From JAGOME01 sp039812375 (GTDB lineage: Bacteria > Actinomycetota > Actinomycetes > Actinomycetales > Dermatophilaceae), in NCBI GenBank assembly GCA_039812375.1, contig JBDIAO010000002.1, forward strand, positions 24,479-88,478: a stretch of DNA of 64,000 nucleotides, written 5' to 3'. The notes under the pieces were generated by a model that made no database searches, had not been told where the DNA came from, and worked only from the letters and a program-made list of their open reading frames with translations. Position numbers and translations under genes: made by a program. This document shows, in pieces, positions 52,051 to 59,343 of this stretch (position 1 is the stretch's first letter; each line of letters opens with the position of its first letter).

Positions 52051-52749
52051 TCAGGGTGTCTGCAGGGCGGCTCCTGGGTCGGCCTGTGCTGGCATCTGGC
52101 TGGTCGTCGTCGTGCTCGTCGTCATGCCGGTGTCACTGTTGACCGTGGTCACCGTCGTCTCCACCAAGGTGTCCCTGATGACGACGGTCGTGGTCCGGGT
52201 CACCGCTCCCTCATGAGTCACCGTCGTCCCGGGTTGTGGTGTGTCCACGGCGGTTGACGACCCCGGTGCCGAGGGTGAGGCGGGCTGCTCGTTCTGCGCA
52301 GCGGCAGCGCTGGTCTGTTGTTGTGGTCCTTGTGCCACCACGGTAAACGGCGTCGTCGGAGGGGCCGGTTGCGCCACGCCGATGACGGCACCGTCGCTGA
52401 GCCTCAGGAAGGCAGCACCAGCCGAAGGGACCATACCCAACGCGAGTGCCCGCCGGGCGATTTCGGCCGGGGTGCTCTCCGCGTCGAGGGTGCGCTGCAA
52501 CGTGGCGCCGGTGTCGGCCAGTTCGTTGGACTGACGCTGCAGGTCGCCGAGGAGGAACGAGCCTTTGGCCATCGAGATGTTGACCAGGAGCACGGCCAGA
52601 AAGGCCCCCACGAGCAGCGCCAGGCAGAACGCCATCAAGGCGCCGTGGCCTGCCCGTGGCGGCGCGACCAGGCGCAAGTCGCCAGACGCGGCAGGCGTGC
52701 GGTGCGTGGTGCTCCGAGGCAGTGGGCGCGTCTGCGCGAGCTGGCTCAT
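52051..52749 (-). CDS. ftsL: FtsL-like septum-formation protein with a Thr-rich extracytoplasmic tail
   Basis: A 232-residue bitopic protein. A basic cytoplasmic part (1-37), one membrane helix (about 38-60), a short coiled coil (Leu-Gln-Arg-Gln-Ser-Asn-Glu-Leu) and a segment with Arg-Arg-Ala-Leu-Ala-Leu-Gly-Met-Val-Pro (about 93-102) match FtsL-type proteins of actinobacteria. The last 110 residues are low-complexity and Thr/Ser/Ala-rich, unlike the short classic FtsL. Position between rsmH and ftsI fixes the call. It overlaps rsmH by 4 bp. Confidence 0.85.
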   Translation of the reverse strand: MSQLAQTRPLPRSTTHRTPAASGDLRLVAPPRAGHGALMAFCLALLVGAFLAVLLVNISMAKGSFLLGDLQRQSNELADTGATLQRTLDAESTPAEIARRALALGMVPSAGAAFLRLSDGAVIGVAQPAPPTTPFTVVAQGPQQQTSAAAAQNEQPASPSAPGSSTAVDTPQPGTTVTHEGAVTRTTTVVIRDTLVETTVTTVNSDTGMTTSTTTTSQMPAQADPGAALQTP

Positions 52750-53726
52750 CGGGACCCTTCCCTTGTCGGTGTGATGCGCTCGGCAGCGCGCAGGCGCACC
52801 GAGGTGGAGCGGGGATTGATGTGTTGCTCGTCGGCGTCGGCCGTCTCAGCCCCCCGGGTCAGCAGACGCAGGTATGCCGCGTGCTCCGGGAGTTCGACCG
52901 GCAGGCCGACGGGCCCTCGGTTACGCGCACCCCGGGCGAGCACCTGCTTGGTGATCCGGTCCTCGAGCGAGTGATAAGACAGGACGACGATCCGTCCGCC
53001 CACGGCGAGGGCATCGACGGCTGCAGGCAGGGCTCGTGACCAGGTCGCCAGTTCGTCGTTGACCTCGATCCGCAGGGCCTGGAAGGTCCGCTTGGCCGGG
53101 TGGCCTCCACTGCGCTGAGACCCCGCCGGGACGACGGTCCGCAGCAAGTCGACGAGCCGAGCAGAGCGCTCGAAGGGGGCCCGAGCACGCTCCCGGACGA
53201 TCGCCGCGGCGATCCGTCGGGCGTGACGTTCCTCCCCGTGGGCGGTGAGGATCCGGGCCAACTCGTCCGCGGCATACGTGTTGAGGACGTGCGCGGCTGT
53301 CGGTCCGGTGCTCTGGTCCATCCTCATGTCCAACGGGGCGTCCCGGGCGTAGGAGAAACCCCGGTCGGTCACGTCGAGTTGCAGCGAGGAAACCCCGAGG
53401 TCGAAGAGGATTCCCTCGACCGTGCCCAGCCCGAGGTCGGCGAGGACGCTGGGGAGGGTGTCGTAGACGGTGTGCACGGCAACGAACCGGTCCCCGAAAC
53501 CGGCCAGGCGCTCCTGCGCCAGCGCGAGCGCGTCTGCGTCACGGTCGATACCGATGACCCGGACGCTCGGACACGCCCGCAGCACGGCCTCGCTGTGCCC
53601 TCCCATGCCCACGGTGGCGTCGACGAAAGTGCTTTCTGCGGCGGCCAGCGCCGGGGCGAGCAACGCGACGCAGCGGTCGCGCAGCACCGGAATGTGCCGC
53701 TGTGCGGCCTCTCCCGGACTGCTCAC
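52746..53726 (-). CDS. rsmH: 16S rRNA (cytosine1402-N4)-methyltransferase
   Basis: A 326-residue SAM-dependent methyltransferase (MraW). The SAM-binding Asp-Ala-Thr-Val-Gly-Met-Gly-Gly-His-Ser is near 36, Ile-Asp-Arg-Asp near 60, Phe-Asp-Leu-Gly-Val-Ser-Ser near 107, and Leu-Ser-Tyr-His-Ser-Leu-Glu-Asp-Arg near 247. It modifies the ribosomal P site and is regularly the second gene of the dcw cluster. A 189-bp gap with no recognised feature separates it from mraZ. Confidence 0.97.
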   Translation of the reverse strand: MSSPGEAAQRHIPVLRDRCVALLAPALAAAESTFVDATVGMGGHSEAVLRACPSVRVIGIDRDADALALAQERLAGFGDRFVAVHTVYDTLPSVLADLGLGTVEGILFDLGVSSLQLDVTDRGFSYARDAPLDMRMDQSTGPTAAHVLNTYAADELARILTAHGEERHARRIAAAIVRERARAPFERSARLVDLLRTVVPAGSQRSGGHPAKRTFQALRIEVNDELATWSRALPAAVDALAVGGRIVVLSYHSLEDRITKQVLARGARNRGPVGLPVELPEHAAYLRLLTRGAETADADEQHINPRSTSVRLRAAERITPTREGSR

Positions 53727-53915
53727 CAGGGCTCCTGTGGTTTCGTCATCGGCTCGTCATCGGTTCGTCATTTGGGGTCGGCCCCCGGCACCTGGTCCCC
53801 ATCCGGTCGGGTCCGGCCCGGGGGAAGTCGGGTCGGAGTCGAGCGGCTGGAGGCCAGAGGCCGGGGACGGTGGCGGGGACAGTCGGGGTGGGGTGAGGCC
53901 AGCGGTCGGCAGCGG

Positions 53916-54347
53916 TTAGAACAGTCCGGGGATGACCTCCTCCGACGTGTCGGCGTATGCCTGCTCGGTCTGCTCCAGGTACGCGTCCCACGCAGCCGAG
54001 TCCCAGATCTCCAAGCGACTCCCGGCTCCGATGACTGTGCAGTCGCGCCCCAGGCCTGCATAGGTCCGCAAGGTCGCTGGGATGGACAGTCGACCCTGCC
54101 GATCCGGCACCTCGTCGGAGGCCCCGGACAGCAGTAGGCGTAGGTAGTCACGGGCGGCCCGGCTGCTCGTCGGGGCGACCCGTGCTTGGTCGGTGATCCG
54201 CTGGAACTCCGCCAGCGGGAAGACATAAAGGCAACGCTCCTGACCGCGGGTGACGACAAGCCCACCGGCGAGCTTGTCGCGGAATTTGGCCGGGAGGATC
54301 AGCCGGCCCTTCTCGTCGAGGCGTGGCGTGTACGTGCCGAGAAACAC
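53916..54347 (-). CDS. mraZ: transcriptional regulator MraZ
   Basis: A 143-residue protein with two swapped-hairpin AbrB-type domains, each with the Asp-X3-Gly-Arg signature: Leu-Asp-Glu-Lys-Gly-Arg-Leu-Ile-Leu-Pro near 10 and Pro-Asp-Arg-Gln-Gly-Arg-Leu-Ser-Ile-Pro near 80. It binds short G-rich repeats in its own promoter and represses or activates the dcw cluster. The GTG at 54347 has GGAGGTG 6 bases upstream; the longer frame to 54404 is not used. Confidence 0.96.
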   Translation of the reverse strand: MFLGTYTPRLDEKGRLILPAKFRDKLAGGLVVTRGQERCLYVFPLAEFQRITDQARVAPTSSRAARDYLRLLLSGASDEVPDRQGRLSIPATLRTYAGLGRDCTVIGAGSRLEIWDSAAWDAYLEQTEQAYADTSEEVIPGLF

Positions 54348-54388
54348 GTCACCACCTCCACACCGCTGCACCCGAGGAACCCCATCGG

Positions 54389-54413
54389 CACCCGTTCCCT
54401 CCACTTTACTCCA
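54389..54413 (-). promoter_or_regulatory. MraZ-box-like repeats facing mraZ
   Basis: Read leftward, TGGAG occurs at 54413-54409 and 54403-54399, exactly 10 bp apart. Further G-runs follow in near register (GGGTG about 54393-54389). They lie 40-66 bp upstream of the mraZ GTG. Escherichia coli MraZ binds TGGG-type pentamers with the same 10-bp period. Confidence 0.6.
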
Positions 54414-54486
54414 CCGGCTGCCACATTCGTCACTCCAGAGAGGTCTTTCTCCGGTATTTCTCGATATCTTCGCAGGTCAGATGAGG

Positions 54487-54511
54487 TGGGGCGAAGTGGA
54501 GGGAAGAGGAG
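54487..54511 (+). promoter_or_regulatory. MraZ-box-like repeats facing moxR
   Basis: Read rightward, TGGGG (54487-54491), TGGAG (54497-54501) and AGGAG (54507-54511) follow each other with a strict 10-bp period, 59-83 bp before the moxR ATG. The layout mirrors the set facing mraZ. Confidence 0.5.
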
Positions 54512-54569
54512 CCGAGACTCCTGACTGATCGACCCGGGGGGCCTGGCGTCGCCGACTGTCAGCCCAGCG

Positions 54570-55598
54570 ATGCACAATGCCGAGGTGGAGGAGCAACACC
54601 GGACGAGAGCCGACTCCGCACTCGGCGGCACACCGGCTGGACTCCAGGCTGGTCTGGAACGGGTGCTGCACGTCAGTGACCGGTTGCAGCGTGCGGTCAA
54701 CTCGGTCATCGAGGGCAAAGCAGATGTCGTCCAGGTGGCCGTGACCGTCCTGCTGGCCGAGGGCCACCTGCTGTTGGAGGACGTCCCTGGTGTCGGCAAG
54801 ACGATGCTTGCCAAGACGCTGGCTCGCGCGATCGACGCATCGGTGCGTCGTGTCCAGTTCACCCCCGACCTGCTGCCGAGCGACATCACCGGGGTGAGCA
54901 TCTTCAACCAGGACGTCCGGGACTTCGAGTTCCGCCCCGGCTCGGTGTTTGCCAACATCGTCGTCGGCGATGAGATCAACCGAGCCTCCCCCAAGACCCA
55001 GTCAGCGCTGTTGGAGGCCATGGAGGAGCACCAGGTCACCGTGGACGGGACGACCTACGTTCTGCCGCGCCCCTTCCTCGTTATGGCCACCCAGAACCCG
55101 CTCGACATGGAGGGCACCTACCCTCTCCCCGAGGCGCAGCGCGACCGCTTCATGGCGCGGATCTCCATGGGCTACCCGTCACCGCGGCACGAGGTCGAGA
55201 TGCTCGACCAGCATGGTGGTGCCGCCCCCCTGGACCGGCTCCGACCCGTCACCGACGCCGGGACCGTCACCGAGCTCATCGAGATCGTCCGCACCGTCCA
55301 CGCCTCGCCAGCGATCCGCCAGTACATCGTCGACCTTGCCGGAGCCACCCGGTCATCGGCTGCCGTGCGCCTGGGCGTCTCGCCCAGGGCGACGCTGCAT
55401 CTGCTGCGGGCCGCACGAGCTGCTGCTGCGCTGGCGGGTCGTGATTTCGTCCTGCCCGATGACGTCCAGCACCTCGCGGTCCCGGTCCTGGCGCACCGGC
55501 TCCTGCTCACCGGGGAGAGCCATCTTGCCGGCCGGAGCGCAGGTGACGTCGTCACCGATCTCCTCCGCCACGTGCGGGTTCCCGCACCCCCGCGCTGA
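54570..55598 (+). CDS. MoxR-family AAA ATPase
   Basis: A 342-residue AAA+ ATPase. Walker A Gly-Val-Gly-Lys-Thr is near 73. Walker B Val-Gly-Asp-Glu-Ile-Asn-Arg-Ala is near 134, and Ala-Thr-Gln-Asn-Pro-Leu-Asp-Met-Glu-Gly near 174 with Pro-Glu-Ala-Gln-Arg-Asp-Arg-Phe are MoxR hallmarks. MoxR proteins act as chaperone-like remodelers on the DUF58 and transglutaminase partners encoded after them. The ATG at 54570 is the first in frame; a later start is possible because no clear ribosome site precedes it. Confidence 0.92.
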   Translation: MHNAEVEEQHRTRADSALGGTPAGLQAGLERVLHVSDRLQRAVNSVIEGKADVVQVAVTVLLAEGHLLLEDVPGVGKTMLAKTLARAIDASVRRVQFTPDLLPSDITGVSIFNQDVRDFEFRPGSVFANIVVGDEINRASPKTQSALLEAMEEHQVTVDGTTYVLPRPFLVMATQNPLDMEGTYPLPEAQRDRFMARISMGYPSPRHEVEMLDQHGGAAPLDRLRPVTDAGTVTELIEIVRTVHASPAIRQYIVDLAGATRSSAAVRLGVSPRATLHLLRAARAAAALAGRDFVLPDDVQHLAVPVLAHRLLLTGESHLAGRSAGDVVTDLLRHVRVPAPPR

Positions 55599-55607
55599 CC
55601 GGTCGCG

Positions 55608-56912
55608 ATGTCCTGTGGGCGCGCAACATCCATCCGGGGAGGGACCTTGACCAGCCGGCGTGGGACCCTGACCACCCGGGGTGGGGCCTTCGTCGGCTCC
55701 GGGATCGTCCTCGTCGCCGGCGGTGTGCTCCTCGGGTTGGTGGACCTCACCCGCGCGGGGACCCTTCTGCTCGCAGCAGCTGCGGCGGCACTGTTCGTGG
55801 TCCCGCCTCGCCGGCTCTCTTTCGGGGTGAGTCGGCGAGTCAAGCCGGACAGGGTCAGTGTCGGCGAGGCGGCGACGGTGACGGTGCTGATTCGCCCGCA
55901 GGGGCGGTGGCGGGCGCCAGCGGGCCTGGCAGAAGAGCACCTTCCGGCAGCACTGGGTGCCCGGCCTCGCGTCCTGATCGGTCCCCTGGCGCGCTCAGGT
56001 GGAAGCAGGTTCCAGTACACCGTGCGACCCCAGGCCCGCGGCATACATCGCGTCGGTCCGCTGCACGTGGAGGCTGTGGACTCGTTCGGGCTGACCTCGC
56101 GGTCGGTCGCCACCTCCGGAGAGGATGCGCTGGTCGTCCTGCCCCGAGTTCACCCGCTGCAGGCCTCCCGCCATCTGCTCGGGGGGGCAGGATCAGAAGG
56201 GCCGATCCCTCGGGGCCCGGCTACCCGCGGTGAGGACGACCAGACTGTCCGCGTATACCGCGAGGGGGACGATTTGCGGCGGATCCACTGGCCGGCGACT
56301 GCTCGCACCGGCGAGCTCATGGTTCGACAAGAGGACCGACCCACTCGGCGCCAGGCGCTCATCCTCCTCGATTCTCGTGCGAGTGCCTATCCCGGGCCCC
56401 AGGGCGAAGCTGCCTTCGAGTGGGCCGTGTCGATGGCAGCCTCGGTGGCCGCTCACCTGGCACGGCAGGCCTACTCCGTCCGAATGGTCACGGCCGACTC
56501 AGCCACCCCCGCCGGCGCCCGAGTCGACGAAGACCTCGACGCCACGCTGTTGCGACTGGCCGGAATCGACCTCACCCCTGGCTCGTCGGTCCGCCCGGTC
56601 CTGCATCTCGCACAAGAAGCGTCCGCCGGCTGCGGGCTCGTCGTCGCCATCGTGGCTGGCTTCGACGACGATACGACCCGGGTCCTGGCCTCCCTGCGGC
56701 CACATGGGGCGCACGGACTCGCCTTCGTCCTGCACCCTGGTGGGCCGACCGATCCCGGCGGGGCAGCCGGTGGGTCGGCCCACCGCAGGGCCTCCGCGAC
56801 ACTCGCCGGGCTGCGGGCAAGCGGGTGGGGCGGGACAGCGGTCGGTGACGGTGCCTCCCCGGCCCAGGTCTGGGCAGCTGCCACCGCGACCGCCACCGGG
56901 GCACTCCGATGA
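55608..56912 (+). CDS. DUF58 (von Willebrand A-like) membrane protein
   Basis: A 434-residue protein. Two membrane helices lie between about 27 and 65. A beta-rich region and the DUF58 core follow, with Tyr-Arg-Glu-Gly-Asp-Asp-Leu-Arg-Arg-Ile-His-Trp near 220 and Glu-Leu-Met-Val-Arg-Gln-Glu-Asp near 240. The domain has a vWA-like fold and regularly accompanies MoxR. The ATG at 55608 is given, but a TTG at 55647 behind GGGGAGGG is at least as good a start. It overlaps the transglutaminase gene by 4 bp. Confidence 0.9.
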   Translation: MSCGRATSIRGGTLTSRRGTLTTRGGAFVGSGIVLVAGGVLLGLVDLTRAGTLLLAAAAAALFVVPPRRLSFGVSRRVKPDRVSVGEAATVTVLIRPQGRWRAPAGLAEEHLPAALGARPRVLIGPLARSGGSRFQYTVRPQARGIHRVGPLHVEAVDSFGLTSRSVATSGEDALVVLPRVHPLQASRHLLGGAGSEGPIPRGPATRGEDDQTVRVYREGDDLRRIHWPATARTGELMVRQEDRPTRRQALILLDSRASAYPGPQGEAAFEWAVSMAASVAAHLARQAYSVRMVTADSATPAGARVDEDLDATLLRLAGIDLTPGSSVRPVLHLAQEASAGCGLVVAIVAGFDDDTTRVLASLRPHGAHGLAFVLHPGGPTDPGGAAGGSAHRRASATLAGLRASGWGGTAVGDGASPAQVWAAATATATGALR

Positions 56913-59215
56913 GCCGGACACTCCCGCTCTCGATGACCAGGGCCCGGCCGCTGCCTGCGCTCATCGCGGCACTGGCCAGCATCAGCGCCACCTTGCCACT
57001 ACTCACCCTGTTCTCCACCCCGGCGTGGACCCGGCCGAGCGTTCTGGTGGTCGCGACGGTCATGCTCACCGGGGTCCTGGCGCGGGCGGCGACAGTCTCG
57101 ACCCGCATTCCGGTGATCGCGCAGAGCCTCACTCTCCTCGCCATGGTGCACACGGTGTTCCTGCGCGAGCTCGCTTGGCGGCTGCTGCCGACCCGGCAGT
57201 CTCTGCAGGGAGCAGGTGCCCTTCTCGAGCAGGCACTCGAGACCGTACAGCGCTTTAGCGCTCCAGCCCCGAGCACCGCCGGCGTCGTGTTCGCGATCAC
57301 CTTGCTGACCGGCGTCACCGCGCTTGTCGTGGACCACGTCGGCGTGACCCTGCACGCTCCAGCCGCAGCTGGGCTGCCCCTGCTCACGGCATACCTCGGC
57401 TCGGCGGCCAACAGCGGGGGCGGGCTGCCGGCGAGCTGGTTCGTCCTGCCAGCGCTGCTCTGGCTCGCCCTCCTCGGTGAGGACAGGCTTCGCGGCCTTC
57501 GACACTGGGGGGGCGTCGCGCGCTCCGCGAACGGGACCGGGCGCGATCCACTGTCTGGCCTCGCGAAGCAGGGCAGGACCCTCGGCGCGGTCATCCTGGG
57601 CGCCGCCGTGCTCCTGCCCGCGACGCTCCCGCACCTCCCGCCGACGATTCTCGCCGAGGGGCTCGGCCGAACAGGGTGGGGCGGTGCCGGAGTGACCCTC
57701 GCGTCCACTCTCGACGTGCAGCGCAGCCTGCAGGACCGCTCCGATGCAGTGGTCCTGCGATACACGACAACCGACAGCTCACCACCGCCCTTGCGGGTCG
57801 GCGTGCTCACCGACTACGAGGAGGGCCAGTGGCAACCCAGCTCCGCGGGGCGCGTTGACAGCGGTGGCCTGCTGCCCGCAATACCACACGGGCTGGCCGG
57901 CTCGGCATCGGCCGAGATCACCGTGCAGCAGAATCACGTCCGCTCACCACAGCTCGCTCTGCCTGCCGACCTGGTGCGGCTCGGCCTCGGCCCGGAGCAG
58001 TGGTGGGTGGACGAGAGTGGCATCCTGCACAGCACCATCCAGGTCGGGTCATACCACGTGCGGTACCTCACCCCCGCGCTGACGGACGAGGCGTTCGCGA
58101 CCACCACCGGCCCGGGTCCGGACCCGTCGACCATGGTCGTCGACCCTGCCTCCGCGCCGGCGGTCGCCGAACTGCTGTCGACCATCGTCCCCCACGGGGC
58201 GAGCCCCCTGGAGACCGCTCGCGCCATCCAGGCCCAGCTGCGCGGCTGGACCTACTCACTGCAGCTCGCGTCCCCACAGCCCGTCCCCGGCTCTCCGGCC
58301 GGCGCGGACCCCATCACTGTCTTCCTCGGCAGCCAACGGGGCTACTGCGTCCAGTACGCCACCGCGATGGTGATGATGGCCCGCTGGTCGGGCATCCCTG
58401 CCCGGATGGCCATCGGCTTCCTCCCTGGTTCACTGTCGGACGGCATCTGGACTGTCCGGGCCTCCGACGCCCACACCTGGCCCGAGTTGTGGTTCCCGAA
58501 CCTGGGCTGGGTGCGGTTCGAGCCCACCCCGTCGGCCCGCACAGGCGGCGTCCCGTCGTGGACCGTGCCATCGTCGGTCAGTGGTGCTCCTGCGGCTCCG
58601 ACCGCGAGTCCACTGCCAACCCCGGCGACGGCGCCTACCGACCGGCCGGAGACCGACCACGGGGCCCAGCAGCCCACGGCGACCGGGAATCCGGGCTCGG
58701 TGCTCAGGCAGTGGGTCAGAACTCACCGATGGGAGCTGGCCGGGTCCGCGTTCATCCTCGTCGGGGTGATGCTGCTCCCGGTCGCAGCCCGCTTCGGCCA
58801 CCTTCGAGAGCGGCGCAGGGCCCGCACGGACGCCCAACGGACCGAGGTCGAGTGGCAGGCCCTGCTGGCCCGGCTCGACGATCTCGGGATACCTCCGCCG
58901 CGTGGGGCAACGCCGAGAGCGACCGCCGTCGACCTTCGGGAGCGGTGTCTGCTGACCGGCACGGACGTAGAGGCCCTCGCCCGGGTCGTCACCACCGTGG
59001 AACAGGCCCGGTATGCCGCGCCCGACGGACGCCCGCTCGACGTCCGCTCCGATGCCCGGACCGTTGCTCGAGCCGCTGCCAGTGGCCGCTCTCGGATCCA
59101 GCGGATCCGGGCTGCGTTGGTGCCGAGCCAGGGAGTCCGCCATCTTCGTACCCTCGGGACCACCGTTGCCGACGGTGTCCGGAGCCTGGTCTCCGGGCGG
59201 GTGCGCCGCCGCTGA
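56909..59215 (+). CDS. TgpA-like membrane-anchored transglutaminase-domain protein
   Basis: A 768-residue membrane protein. About six helices occupy residues 15-240. An extracytoplasmic transglutaminase core follows, with the catalytic Cys in Arg-Gly-Tyr-Cys-Val-Gln-Tyr-Ala-Thr near 476 and the His in Ala-Ser-Asp-Ala-His-Thr-Trp-Pro-Glu near 520. A Thr/Pro-rich linker leads to another helix near 610 and a cytoplasmic C-terminus. It forms a three-gene operon with moxR and DUF58. Relatives may crosslink or cleave cell-surface proteins; the substrate is unknown. Confidence 0.9.
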   Translation: MSRTLPLSMTRARPLPALIAALASISATLPLLTLFSTPAWTRPSVLVVATVMLTGVLARAATVSTRIPVIAQSLTLLAMVHTVFLRELAWRLLPTRQSLQGAGALLEQALETVQRFSAPAPSTAGVVFAITLLTGVTALVVDHVGVTLHAPAAAGLPLLTAYLGSAANSGGGLPASWFVLPALLWLALLGEDRLRGLRHWGGVARSANGTGRDPLSGLAKQGRTLGAVILGAAVLLPATLPHLPPTILAEGLGRTGWGGAGVTLASTLDVQRSLQDRSDAVVLRYTTTDSSPPPLRVGVLTDYEEGQWQPSSAGRVDSGGLLPAIPHGLAGSASAEITVQQNHVRSPQLALPADLVRLGLGPEQWWVDESGILHSTIQVGSYHVRYLTPALTDEAFATTTGPGPDPSTMVVDPASAPAVAELLSTIVPHGASPLETARAIQAQLRGWTYSLQLASPQPVPGSPAGADPITVFLGSQRGYCVQYATAMVMMARWSGIPARMAIGFLPGSLSDGIWTVRASDAHTWPELWFPNLGWVRFEPTPSARTGGVPSWTVPSSVSGAPAAPTASPLPTPATAPTDRPETDHGAQQPTATGNPGSVLRQWVRTHRWELAGSAFILVGVMLLPVAARFGHLRERRRARTDAQRTEVEWQALLARLDDLGIPPPRGATPRATAVDLRERCLLTGTDVEALARVVTTVEQARYAAPDGRPLDVRSDARTVARAAASGRSRIQRIRAALVPSQGVRHLRTLGTTVADGVRSLVSGRVRRR

Positions 59216-59343
59216 CGTCTCAGTTCGTCGCTCCGGCGGAACTGACCCGTCAGCGGCGCCCCAAGCAACCGCGTACGGCCGATCTCAGCCCCGCAGGGGG
59301 GTCAGCCCCGCAGCGGGGGTCAGCTCAGCAGGGGGCAACAGCC

